Assembly (NCBI GenBank): GCA_902493345.1
Contig: CABUPM010000025.1
Span: 1-25,641 of the forward strand
Source of the DNA: an uncultured Eubacteriales bacterium
GTDB taxonomy: Bacteria; Bacillota; Clostridia; Lachnospirales; Bianqueaceae
DNA length: 25,641 nucleotides
Reading direction: 5' to 3'
The position numbers and the translations under genes are program-made. A model generated the notes under the pieces. That model was not told where the DNA came from, did no database searches, and saw only the letters and a program-made list of their open reading frames with translations. Positions within the stretch are counted from its first letter, which is position 1; each line of letters opens with the position of its first letter. Positions 14,911 to 22,951 of this stretch are shown one piece after another.

Positions 14911-17900
14911 TTATAGATCTGCAAGGGATTTGGGAACCGGGTAGGTCAGAGTGGTAGGCCATAAGCGGGTATAGGTGCGGAATGCTAAAGGCTTAGGAGA
15001 AGAATCCTGAAGCGCTGTCCAACGGGAGACAAGATCAGGCAGAGCATCCAGACACGCGGAATCATCCAGACACAGCGCAATGAGCTGTACCTTGGTCAGC
15101 TCCTGCGCAAGCGGAAGCTCATCGGCTGAAAAATCTCCCAGAAGGTGGAAAGCGGATTCCGCCAGGGTATACGCGGTGTGGATAGAACGTGTTCCGGCCA
15201 GGATAGCTGTACACAGAAGGGTGAATGCCTGCAGTACCGGGCTTTCGATTTCCGTACAGATCCGCTCCGTCAGCTTGACAGGATCTACAGGAGCGTGGTC
15301 TGTCAGAAAGCAACCGGCGAGGCGGCGGTACAGGAGACGTTCGGCACTGGGGGCCTGTCCGTCCATTCCCATCAGAGCGAGATCAGGGGCACCGTAATGG
15401 AGCCAAACCTGATAGAGCGGAGCTGCCAGGGCTGCCGGAGCGCCCAGTTCCTGCACCTGCGCCGCACAGTAGTCCAGAAGCGCAGGCGGCAGATGAAACG
15501 TGTCTTCGGTCAGAAGCTGCAGCAGACGTTCCAGGTACATTTTACGAGGCTCCTCTTTGTCAGAGGAGCAGATGACAAGCGCCTGAAGCGCCGTAATAGC
15601 CTCGACAGGATCTTTTGCGGCATCGGCCGTTTGTTGGCAGGCTTCCGTTCCGTTGCGCAGAGCGTCGATTTTGGCCTGCGCGGGGATCAGATAGGCATAG
15701 AAGTGCTGAGACAGCATGCATTGCGGGAAGCTTTCCTTCAATTGGGCCTGTACGGAGGAGATCTGGCGCAGCGTCATAAAGGAGCGTCCCTTTTGCAGGA
15801 GGCTGTTCAGATGCGCGTAAAAAGCGACCAGTGCCTGAGCGGAGGAATACCGTGCCAATGTGTCGGCGGCCAGCAGATGACTGCCTAACGCGCATACGGT
15901 ATCCAAGAGCCGCTTGGAAGAGAGCGAGCCGTGTTCCAGGAAAAAGCGGAGCTGCATGATACAGGAGTGGAGCTCTGTCTTTTTATCCAGTTGTGCCAAC
16001 AGTTCGGCACGAACCAGCTGTACGGCGCACAGGTCGGAGGCACGTCCGGCAGGAATGCGGCTCCGGGAGGAGCAGAGACTGGCGCAGGTGTACTGATACC
16101 AACGATCGGCCAGCTCCAGCCCTTCGGCAGGAGACATCGACTCAATCTGAGCGCGGACGGTGCGGGGATTGAGAGAATACTCCTTGGCAGAGAGGGCGTG
16201 GATGCTTTCCAGACGGAGCATGGCTTCTTCCACCCGCCACAGAGGAGTATTTTCACGAAAATATTGAAGGAGCTGGCGCTCGCTGAAGGTGTGCAGCCAG
16301 AGCCGAAGATCCGTAGACAGCAATTCTGCACGGTCTGCCTCCTGCGGATCCGGGGCGTAGAGTGCCTGCCCGTAAGCTTCTTCCGGTAAGAGAAGCAGGG
16401 AATATTCACGGATGGCCTGGAACAGACGGGCGCGGCAGCGGTAGACATGGAGAAGCTGTTCCTGCATCCAGGAGAACAGCGCACCGGCGCGGCTCAGGCT
16501 GTCGCGGTCGCACAGGATCGGCAGCAGCGCGCGCAGATATCCCTCACAGAAAGCGACCAACAGGTGTGTCAGAACAGCGCATTCCTGTGGCAGCGGATTT
16601 TGCAGGTCGTCCTCCGCGAGCCGGATCAGTTCCGGTAAACGGTCCTGAATCCAGGGCAGGTTGCAGGGATCGCCGGTATGAGAGAAGGCAGAAGCATCCT
16701 GCAGAGCCTCTGCGAGACGGCCGCGCTGCAGGCGCTCCGGATGCCAGAGAAACGCATAATCATAGAGCAGCTCACTCTTGCGGCGGAAGGCGACCAGCGC
16801 CTCAATGGTTGCGGCGCTCAGCGGATTCTGCCGGGAGAGCATGGACGTGTACCGGCGGCAGCAGCAGGCATAGGCCTTTTCATCAAACTGAGGCGTATCC
16901 TGTAAGGAGTCCCAGCGGTTGCAGGCAAATCGGCGGTCGTTCAGGAGCGGAGACAGAGAGAATACCCGCAGGGAATCCAATCGGAACGGATTGGTCGTTT
17001 CATCTGAGAAAAATTCTCCCAATACCGTGTAATAATCGACGATGGACGGGGACAGTGTCTCCTCGCGCTCCGGAGAGGGCAGCAGACTGCGGGCGATATG
17101 GGTTAAAAGCTCTTCATGTCCGTCCCAGCCGATTCCTTTTGCGTAATAATCAAGATCCAGAAGATATTCCGGATTGTCCGGCGCGGCGTCCAGCAGCTCG
17201 GAACGGTATTGGAGAAGCCGCAGACAGTAATCCTTCCAATCCGGGGAATACGCAGAGAGCATATAATAGTGGATACGGGTCGAGGCCAGGCTGAGCGTAC
17301 CGCCGCGCAGAGACAGAAACGGACGAAGATCCCGCAGAATACTTGCGATGGCAGGCAGCGCGGGAAGGTCGATCAGAAGCGTCTCCAGATCATGCCAGGA
17401 AACAGCGTGCGGCGACAGGGCCAACAGCTGCAGAAGCTGCGCAATGTATATGGAATATTCCGGACCGTACAATTCATACAGACGGTCCAGATAGAGTGCG
17501 GTCAGAGTGGTATATCCGGGATGCTGCTCGTAGAAATGCACCATGTTGGTATAAGAATCCGGGCGGCATAGGACAAAGGTATCCCGCAGAAGATGCGCCA
17601 GAAGCATATCTCCCTGGAGAGCCTCCGAGAGCGCGGAGACCAGAGGATTGTCCTCTGTGGGCACATGCAGCACATACTGCGTCAGGTAAACGCGGAAAAA
17701 CTGCTGATGCTGCGGTGTGCTGAGCAAAAATGTACCGATATAAGGAGCAGTGTCCTTGGTCATAAGCCAGCTGTGATCCTCAGCGCATTGATCGGTCAGG
17801 AGCAGATAGACTCCCTGGGTGAGCTGGGAGGCCTGTGGTAGGATCTCAGCAAGGCTGAATGCGTTCTGTCCGCTGTAATCCAGATGGTGCGCTCCGTCCA

Positions 17901-19068
17901 GAATGAGGAGAAGCTTCCTGGAGGCGGTCCCGCGTACCGCGGCATTTAAAAATTCCGCGACCCGGCGGCGCAGATCCGGCGCTTCCTCAGTCCACGCGAT
18001 CGGAGGGAGCATGGGGAACATCGCGTTCAGAGCGGCGATAAAGAGGCTGGGACGCTGAGAGTCCGGATACAGGCTGATAACATAGCGGCAGGTATAGGTA
18101 TCCTCAAAGAGGGTTGTATTCATATATAGAGGAGATACAGGATCCAGCATGGAGGTATAAATACTCTTGCCGAGGCCGCTCTCACCTTCCAGCAGGAGGT
18201 ATCCATGGTCTTTGTTGTCCAGGGCCTGACGGAGCCAACGGTCGAGATAGGCAGGGCGCAGATAGTCCGCGGATTGATATCCTGTCTGGACATGAGAGGC
18301 CAGATGCTCATGATTCAGCTGCAGAGGTTCAATTGGCAGGGCGCGGATCGCATCAGGCATGTCAAAAAGACTGCGGCGCAGCGTAGTCGTATTGCGGCAT
18401 AGCAATTTACCGGCAGCGGAGTTGATCTCTTCGGTGAGATACAGATCGCCGTCCTTGCGGAATAAAAAAGGTTCCACGGAGAGGGGGACACCCAGGCAGT
18501 CATACGTCAGAACGGTACTGTCGGGATCTTCCTTCAGGTGAGAATAAAAACGCAGATATTTTTGCAGATAACGGTTCAATACGCCCAGCTGCGTAATCAG
18601 CTCGCTGGCGGTTTCGGAGCGCGAGAGCTCGGAAAAGCTGCCGGCGGTCGGGCGATTCGCCCAATCCCAGAGTCCGCCTTCCGCGAAATCGTAGCAGGCT
18701 TCAGCCAGGGCCGCAACCAAGAGCGAGGTGGTCTCATCGGGATTCTGGCGAAGGAATTCCCGCAGATCTACGGCCAGATCCTCTGGATTATGGAAGTGAC
18801 GCAGGGCTCGGCCCACAGACTCGGCAGGCGCGTCGGACTGCAGAATTCTGGCATAGGCGGCCAGAGCGGGAAAGCGCAGGCATAGCTGCGCCATATCGAT
18901 TAAGGCAAGTCCCGCCCCAGCCAGACGGGATTCGCGGATCTCTTCCCGCAGCCGTTGATAGGCGGATTTCAGGGGTTCGGGAAATTCCCGGAGATTCAGA
19001 AAAAGCCCGTTGGTGCATAGATCACGAAGTCTCTGCACCGCAGGAGCAATATATTCAAACTTAGACAT
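14911..19068 (-). CDS. Large STAND-type P-loop NTPase with helical-repeat C-terminus
   Basis: 1385 aa from the ATG at 19068, with AGGAGAG about 6 bases upstream; an in-frame ATG at 19086 has no such site. Residues 1-250 are a mostly helical region I do not recognise, with a short beta-rich stretch at about 186-215. The P-loop is LLLEGESGLGKSIY (GESGLGKS, 295-302), and Walker B is KLLLILDGAHHLDY (Asp 391). The spacing and the following winged-helix-like region (about 480-620) fit STAND/NACHT-like ATPases. From about 640 to the end the protein is Leu/Ala-rich helices resembling degenerate TPRs. There is no signal peptide, membrane segment or terminal HTH. STAND proteins are switch-like sensors used in signalling, transcription control (MalT) and antiviral defence (Avs). 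No effector nuclease or toxin is visible here. Base composition matches its neighbours, which argues against very recent acquisition. Confidence 0.75.
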   Translation of the reverse strand: MSKFEYIAPAVQRLRDLCTNGLFLNLREFPEPLKSAYQRLREEIRESRLAGAGLALIDMAQLCLRFPALAAYARILQSDAPAESVGRALRHFHNPEDLAVDLREFLRQNPDETTSLLVAALAEACYDFAEGGLWDWANRPTAGSFSELSRSETASELITQLGVLNRYLQKYLRFYSHLKEDPDSTVLTYDCLGVPLSVEPFLFRKDGDLYLTEEINSAAGKLLCRNTTTLRRSLFDMPDAIRALPIEPLQLNHEHLASHVQTGYQSADYLRPAYLDRWLRQALDNKDHGYLLLEGESGLGKSIYTSMLDPVSPLYMNTTLFEDTYTCRYVISLYPDSQRPSLFIAALNAMFPMLPPIAWTEEAPDLRRRVAEFLNAAVRGTASRKLLLILDGAHHLDYSGQNAFSLAEILPQASQLTQGVYLLLTDQCAEDHSWLMTKDTAPYIGTFLLSTPQHQQFFRVYLTQYVLHVPTEDNPLVSALSEALQGDMLLAHLLRDTFVLCRPDSYTNMVHFYEQHPGYTTLTALYLDRLYELYGPEYSIYIAQLLQLLALSPHAVSWHDLETLLIDLPALPAIASILRDLRPFLSLRGGTLSLASTRIHYYMLSAYSPDWKDYCLRLLQYRSELLDAAPDNPEYLLDLDYYAKGIGWDGHEELLTHIARSLLPSPEREETLSPSIVDYYTVLGEFFSDETTNPFRLDSLRVFSLSPLLNDRRFACNRWDSLQDTPQFDEKAYACCCRRYTSMLSRQNPLSAATIEALVAFRRKSELLYDYAFLWHPERLQRGRLAEALQDASAFSHTGDPCNLPWIQDRLPELIRLAEDDLQNPLPQECAVLTHLLVAFCEGYLRALLPILCDRDSLSRAGALFSWMQEQLLHVYRCRARLFQAIREYSLLLLPEEAYGQALYAPDPQEADRAELLSTDLRLWLHTFSERQLLQYFRENTPLWRVEEAMLRLESIHALSAKEYSLNPRTVRAQIESMSPAEGLELADRWYQYTCASLCSSRSRIPAGRASDLCAVQLVRAELLAQLDKKTELHSCIMQLRFFLEHGSLSSKRLLDTVCALGSHLLAADTLARYSSAQALVAFYAHLNSLLQKGRSFMTLRQISSVQAQLKESFPQCMLSQHFYAYLIPAQAKIDALRNGTEACQQTADAAKDPVEAITALQALVICSSDKEEPRKMYLERLLQLLTEDTFHLPPALLDYCAAQVQELGAPAALAAPLYQVWLHYGAPDLALMGMDGQAPSAERLLYRRLAGCFLTDHAPVDPVKLTERICTEIESPVLQAFTLLCTAILAGTRSIHTAYTLAESAFHLLGDFSADELPLAQELTKVQLIALCLDDSACLDALPDLVSRWTALQDSSPKPLAFRTYTRLWPTTLTYPVPKSLADL

Positions 19069-19103
19069 AGGGTTCTCTCCTGTCATGATAAAATCGTACT
19101 TCC

Positions 19104-19137
19104 ATTATAGTGTAGCATTTTCCATGTCGGATGTAAA
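19104..19137 (-). promoter_or_regulatory. Candidate promoter of the STAND gene
   Basis: On the minus strand TTTACA (19132-19137) and TACACT (19109-19114) are 17 bp apart. An exact TATAAT overlaps them at 19104-19109, but with only a weak -35 at its own 17-bp spacing. Either could be the -10. The octamer gatgtaaa occurs twice on the plus strand (19130-19137 and 19145-19152). Confidence 0.5.
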
Positions 19138-19163
19138 CCTCTCAGATGTAAATTTTTGGCGGG

Positions 19164-19192
19164 TTGCATTTCCGGCGTATCAGTGATATAAT
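19164..19192 (+). promoter_or_regulatory. Sigma-A promoter of the branching enzyme gene
   Basis: TTGCAT (19164-19169), a 17-bp spacer and an exact TATAAT (19187-19192) preceded by TGA (extended -10) sit 50 bases upstream of the chosen start codon. Confidence 0.8.
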
Positions 19193-19242
19193 ACGAAGTA
19201 AGTAGGAACGTCAGATTGAAAATAGACAAGGGGGGCAAAACG

Positions 19243-21243
19243 ATGGCAGACAAAAGACAGTACAAGATCATGGAAAGAGATCCATACCTGGCCAACTATG
19301 CGGGGGATATAGAGCTGCGGATGAATCTGTATAAAGATACCAAGAAGAAGCTTGTTGGGAAGAACGGGAAACTGACCGATTTTGCCAATGGACATAAATA
19401 CTATGGATTCCATCCGTCACAGCAGGGCTGGGTCTATCGGGAATGGGCGCCGGGCGCGGACGCGATGGCGCTGATTGGCGACTTCAACCATTGGGATCCG
19501 GAGGCTTCGCCAATGAAGCGGATCAATGAGAACGGGGATTGGGAGGTTGAGGTCAAGGAGCTTCCCCATCAGTCCCGCGTCAAAGTACGGGTAACACGGA
19601 ATGGGGACAGTTTTGACCGGATTCCGTTGTATATTCACCGTGTGGTTCAGGATCCGGAAACATTTGGATTCTATGGGCAGATCTGGCATCCGGACAAGCT
19701 GTTTGTCTGGACGGACGAAGAATATAAAGTCTCCGGAAAACCGCTTCTGATCTATGAGGCGCATATAGGAATGGCGGATGAAAAAGGGCATATCGCGTCC
19801 TATGATCACTTCACGGAAGAGGTTCTGCCAAGAATCAAGGCGGACGGATACAACACTATTCAGCTGATGGCGGTGATGCAGCATCCGTATTACAGCTCGT
19901 TTGGATATCAGGTCAGCAATTTCTTCGCGGCATCCTCCTGGTACGGAGAACCGGAAGGATTGAAGCGCCTGGTCAATACAGCACATGAGATGGGAATTAC
20001 GGTTTTGCTGGATCTGGTACATTCGCACGCGGTACGGAATACCAGCGAGGGAATCAACGAATTTGACGGGACGGACTATCAGTTTTTCCATGCGGGCCCG
20101 GAAGGCGATCATCCGGCCTGGGGCACCAAGCTGTTTGATTATGGAAAACCGGCGGTGCTGCATTTCCTGTTGTCAAACCTGAAATACTGGATGGAAGAGT
20201 ACCATTTTGACGGGTTCCGTTTTGATGGGGTGACATCGATGCTGTACCGGGACCATGGATTGGGGACTGTGTTTGACAGCTACAAAAAGTATTTCAGCAT
20301 GAATACGGATACGCAGGCGATCACCTATCTGCAGCTGGCCAATGATCTGGTGCATGGTCTCCGTAAGGACGCGGTGACAGTCGCGGAGGATATGAGCGGC
20401 ATGCCGGGAATGTGCCTGCCGATTCGGGAAGGCGGCGTGGGCTTTGATTATCGGCTCAGCATGGGATTGCCGGATTATTGGATCCGGACGGTTTCCAAGG
20501 TGCAGGACGAATACTGGGATGTTGGAAAGATGTGGTATGAATTGACAACCCGGCGCCCCGGCGAGAAGACCATCGGCTATTGCGAATCGCATGATCAGGC
20601 GCTGGTGGGGGATAAAACGATCATGTTCTGGCTGGCGGATCAGGAGATGTACTGGCATATGAGCGTAGGAGATCCGAGCCTGACGATTGAGCGGGCTATG
20701 GAACTGCACAAAATGATCCGTCTGGTGACAATGGCGGCGGGCGGCGACGGATATCTGAACTTTATGGGCAACGAATTCGGACATCCGGAGTGGATTGACT
20801 TCCCCAGGGAAGGCAACGGAAACAGTTTCCAATATTGCCGCAGACAGTGGAGCCTGGCAGACAATCCGCAGCTGAAGTACCATCAGCTGCAGGAGTTTGA
20901 CAACGCGATGATCGCTCTGAACCAGAAGGGCCGAGTGATGGACAAAGCGGGCGCCAAACTGATTTATCTGCATAATGAGAACAAGACGCTGGCCTTTACC
21001 AGAGGTGATTATCTGTTTGTATTCAATTTCCATCCGACCGCGGACGCGTGGGTGGATCTCCACAGCCTGCGCGGCAGCAGGTATAAGCTTGTGCTGAGCA
21101 GTGCCGAGCAGCGCTTTGGGGGCTGGATTGGCAAGGAGAACTGGCCGGTTCCGGAGAATTTCCCGGAGGCGCAGTTAACCAAGGAAGGATTGTATTTGCC
21201 GCGCCGCAGCGCGTATGTATATAAGAAGAGGCGGGGGAAATAA
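19243..21243 (+). CDS. glgB: 1,4-alpha-glucan branching enzyme, eukaryote-like GH13_8 type
   Basis: 666 aa from the ATG at 19243, chosen for the AAGGGGGG site 7 bases upstream; an in-frame ATG at 19216 lacks one. An N-terminal CBM48-like domain (residues about 50-150: GWVYREWAPGADAMALIGDF, NHWDP) precedes a GH13 barrel and a C-terminal beta domain. Catalytic residues are visible: nucleophile D328 in DGFRFDGVTSM, acid E382 in VAEDMSGMPG, and D451 in ESHDQALVGDK. The runs IQLMAVMQHPYYSSFGYQV, SNFFAASSWYG, HKMIRL and GYLNFMGNEFGHPEWIDFPR are close to the animal/plant GBE pattern, not the classical bacterial GlgB (GH13_9). It transfers alpha-1,4 segments to alpha-1,6 branch points of glycogen. 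No other glg gene is adjacent, and it appears to be transcribed alone. Confidence 0.93.
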   Translation: MADKRQYKIMERDPYLANYAGDIELRMNLYKDTKKKLVGKNGKLTDFANGHKYYGFHPSQQGWVYREWAPGADAMALIGDFNHWDPEASPMKRINENGDWEVEVKELPHQSRVKVRVTRNGDSFDRIPLYIHRVVQDPETFGFYGQIWHPDKLFVWTDEEYKVSGKPLLIYEAHIGMADEKGHIASYDHFTEEVLPRIKADGYNTIQLMAVMQHPYYSSFGYQVSNFFAASSWYGEPEGLKRLVNTAHEMGITVLLDLVHSHAVRNTSEGINEFDGTDYQFFHAGPEGDHPAWGTKLFDYGKPAVLHFLLSNLKYWMEEYHFDGFRFDGVTSMLYRDHGLGTVFDSYKKYFSMNTDTQAITYLQLANDLVHGLRKDAVTVAEDMSGMPGMCLPIREGGVGFDYRLSMGLPDYWIRTVSKVQDEYWDVGKMWYELTTRRPGEKTIGYCESHDQALVGDKTIMFWLADQEMYWHMSVGDPSLTIERAMELHKMIRLVTMAAGGDGYLNFMGNEFGHPEWIDFPREGNGNSFQYCRRQWSLADNPQLKYHQLQEFDNAMIALNQKGRVMDKAGAKLIYLHNENKTLAFTRGDYLFVFNFHPTADAWVDLHSLRGSRYKLVLSSAEQRFGGWIGKENWPVPENFPEAQLTKEGLYLPRRSAYVYKKRRGK

Positions 21244-21255
21244 TTGGAAAAGCAC

Positions 21256-21307
21256 GAGGACAGCCGTACCGGCATGTAATACGCTGGTACGGCTGTCCTC
21301 TTTTTAA
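21256..21307 (+). terminator. Terminator after the branching enzyme gene
   Basis: A perfect 15-bp stem GAGGACAGCCGTACC / GGTACGGCTGTCCTC (21256-21270 and 21286-21300) is followed by TTTTTAAAT. It begins 12 bases after the stop codon and marks the right edge of the GC-richer core. Confidence 0.92.
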
Positions 21308-21322
21308 ATATAGAAGGCAAAC

Positions 21323-21336
21323 AGAACATTTGTTCT
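21323..21336. promoter_or_regulatory. LexA (SOS) box, distal copy
   Basis: AGAACATTTGTTCT is a perfect arm match to the Gram-positive LexA/DinR form GAAC-N4-GTTC, with symmetry extended by one base pair. It lies 53 bp upstream of an identical-arm copy. Confidence 0.7.
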
Positions 21337-21365
21337 TGAATCTTGGATTATTTTGAAGAAAAGAC

Positions 21366-21394
21366 TTGAAAAATAAGAACGGATGTTCTATAAT
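21366..21394 (+). promoter_or_regulatory. SOS-type promoter with LexA box in its spacer
   Basis: TTGAAA (21366-21371), a 17-bp spacer and an exact TATAAT (21389-21394) form a good sigma-A promoter. The spacer is almost filled by AGAACGGATGTTCT (21376-21389), a LexA box. LexA bound here would shut the promoter off until DNA damage. The first coding sequence downstream is a 37-aa ORF. Confidence 0.75.
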
Positions 21395-21441
21395 GCTCTT
21401 ATAAGTAAAGGATATATTTGGATTGATGGGGGGCCTTACGT

Positions 21442-21555
21442 ATGAAAGATTATAAAAAGTTACTCTTGGAGCTAGTGGACTATATTAAGGACCAAGAAAT
21501 ATTTGAAATGTTATATAGTTTAGCGGTATACCTTATGAAGGGGAAAAAGTATTAA
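21442..21555 (+). CDS. Small 37-aa protein under a LexA-type promoter
   Basis: An ATG 48 bases after the -10 box opens MKDYKKLLLELVDYIKDQEI, followed by FEMLYSLAVYLMKGKKY. A GGGGGG run lies about 9 bases upstream as a weak ribosome site. The peptide is amphipathic helical with a basic end. It resembles the short YxxLLxxxxxxIxDxExLxxLY proteins of Firmicutes with unknown role. It could be the intact SOS-controlled product, or the remaining 5' end of a gene cut by the IS21 fragment that begins within about 40 bases. I cannot tell which. Confidence 0.5.
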   Translation: MKDYKKLLLELVDYIKDQEIFEMLYSLAVYLMKGKKY

Positions 21556-21590
21556 AAATTAGGGAGATAGAACGGTATAGTAAAATTTGA

Positions 21591-22337
21591 TATGTTCCTA
21601 ATAATACAAAAAGCTTTGAGGAAATAGCACGATATCTTTCTGAAAATAAAGTTCCTCCAGAGCATTTGGAAGCGCTGAGAGAGTTTATGGTTTATCTCAG
21701 ACAGAATCAACGCGATAAGGCAATCAGTGCACTGTTACAGCATAGCCGTATTCCGCAGAAAGAGCCAAGTACCTTTGACAACTTTGATTTTAGCAGAGTG
21801 ACCGGCGAGCATGCTGCTCAGATAAAATCGCTTCCAAATTTGACGGCACTTTATTCGAGGCAGAATATTGCCTTTATAGGTCCACCAGTAGTTGGAAAAA
21901 CGCACTTATCAATGGCTTATGGGAATTCCTGTTGTCATAAAGGTCTAAAAGCTTATTTAATAAAGGCAACAGAATTAAATGAAAAATTCACAAAAGCACG
22001 AAGGACAGGAACGGAAAGCAGTGCTGTATCTGGTTTGGTTAGACCTTCCTGCCTGATTATAGATGAAATAGGAAGAAGCATCTTTGATATGGAAAATACC
22101 CGTCTCTTCTTTGACATGATTGATCGCAGGTGCAGCAAAGACGGTCCAAACTGTATGATTTTTACCAGTAATCTGACTCCTGATAAATGGCGTGACTCTT
22201 TTCGGGAAGAAGACTCTTTACTTTGTGCATTGGACAGAACTTTTGATGCTGCTACCGTTTATCTCATGAAAGGGGAAAGCTATCGAGGAGGAAACCTAAA
22301 AACCTATTCAATAGAAATCAGTGATCCTGCTGAATAA
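21591..22337 (+). pseudogene. istB: IS21-family IstB-like helper ATPase, 5'-truncated remnant
   Basis: The open frame runs from just after a TGA (21588-21590) to 22337. The first usable start is a TTG at 21666 without a ribosome site, yet protein-like sequence (YVPNNTKSFEEIARYL) precedes it, so the 5' end is probably lost. From the TTG, 223 aa show P-loop GPPVVGKT (72-79), Walker B CLIIDE (129-134), MIFTSN (sensor) and the IstB-like hallmark FDNFDFSRV and DRTFDAATVY regions. IstB assists the IstA transposase in target selection. No istA is present, so the element cannot move on its own. Terminal-type repeats lie just downstream. Confidence 0.7.
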
Positions 22338-22365
22338 CTGTTGATGATTAATTAGTCAAGGTGCA

Positions 22366-22438
22366 TTGGCTATTTCTATTGAGCTCAAATTGGCTCTTTC
22401 TATCGGACTCTAAGTGGTCAATTCCTCCGGGCTCTAAC
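22366..22438. repeat. Three imperfect 24-bp direct repeats, IS21 right-end-like
   Basis: TTGGCTATTTCTATTGAGCT (22366 on), TTGGCTCTTTCTATCGGACT (22390 on) and TGGTCAATTCCTCCGGGCTC (22415 on) follow one another about every 24 bp, each ending in a CTCaAA/CTCTAA motif. Multiple subterminal repeats are what IS21 transposases bind. Their position about 30 bp after istB fits the element's right end. Confidence 0.6.
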
Positions 22439-22456
22439 ATATTCTAACATCATTTC

Positions 22457-22499
22457 ACAGTCATGTGTATTTTTAAGGAAATATACATGGCTGTTTTTA
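22457..22499 (+). terminator. Terminator-like hairpin after the IS21 remnant
   Basis: ACAGTCATGTGTATTT (22457-22472) pairs with AAATATACATGGCTGT (22479-22494) with two G-U type mismatches and a 6-nt loop, followed by TTTTAG. It would stop read-through from the IS remnant into the next promoter. Confidence 0.65.
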
Positions 22500-22539
22500 G
22501 TATCAAAATAGCGTTACAAAAAGCATATAGTTAAAATAC

Positions 22540-22568
22540 TTGTCAAATTTTTCGGGAGGGGGTATACT
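22540..22568 (+). promoter_or_regulatory. Sigma-A promoter upstream of the zinc-ribbon remnant
   Basis: TTGTCA (22540-22545), a 17-bp spacer and TATACT (22563-22568) are followed 13 bases later by GAAGGAG and an ATG at 22598. The promoter looks intact although the gene it drives does not. Confidence 0.65.
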
Positions 22569-22597
22569 AAATAAAAAATTGATGAAGGAGAATCACT

Positions 22598-22855
22598 ATG
22601 GAAAAACAATGTCCGAATTGTGGAAGCATGTTAGATGACAAGATGAGGTTTTATATTTCACAGCTTACAAGTGGACATTTTCTCTTTTTCTTTGCTATTA
22701 CTGTGATCTTGCATGGAATTTGGAATTGACCGCTGAGTTTGTTGAGGGCTTGTGGAAAGTGCATTCTTCTAATTTTGATTGCGTGGATAATAGTTCTTAC
22801 TTTGATTAGTTCTGGATTAAAACAGATTACAAGGATTACCAAGCAAATGCAATAA
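22598..22855 (+). pseudogene. Decayed zinc-ribbon membrane protein gene
   Basis: With a good GAAGGAG site, an ATG at 22598 opens MEKQCPNCGSMLDDKMRFYI, the first CxxC half of a zinc ribbon. The second Cys pair expected right after is missing. The frame continues hydrophobic to a TGA at 22727-22729 (43 aa). The same frame resumes directly after the stop with PLSLLRACGKCILLILIAWI, a second CxxC-like and membrane-like stretch, ending at a TAA at 22853-22855. The simplest reading is a zinc-ribbon/membrane protein gene with an internal deletion and a nonsense codon. A real 43-aa peptide is possible. Confidence 0.4.
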
Positions 22856-22901
22856 ATAGAAATCTCGTAAAATAGTCTTTTCTAAATAATTTTAATTTTT
22901 T

Positions 22902-22927
22902 AAAACTTTTTGCACACATGCCTTGTC
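22902..22927 (+). promoter_or_regulatory. Possible ECF-sigma promoter (autoregulatory) before the fused sigma gene
   Basis: TTAAAAC ending at 22906 and TGTCTAA starting at 22924 are 17 bp apart, resembling the AAC -35 and CGTC -10 elements used by ECF sigma factors. No convincing sigma-A promoter was seen between 22856 and 22951. The match is short and the region is AT-rich, so this is weak. Confidence 0.3.
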
Positions 22928-22951
22928 TAAGTATTGAAAGGTGGTGATATA

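Noticed and set aside
16362..17294. 310-aa plus-strand frame antisense to the STAND gene
   Set aside because: Its Arg/Pro/Gly-rich composition is typical of antisense translation of a Leu/Ala/Glu-rich gene, and it has no upstream ribosome site.
22651..22842. 63-aa minus-strand frame in the zinc-ribbon remnant
   Set aside because: It has no ribosome site or promoter, and the plus strand carries a promoter, a Shine-Dalgarno site and a CxxC motif.
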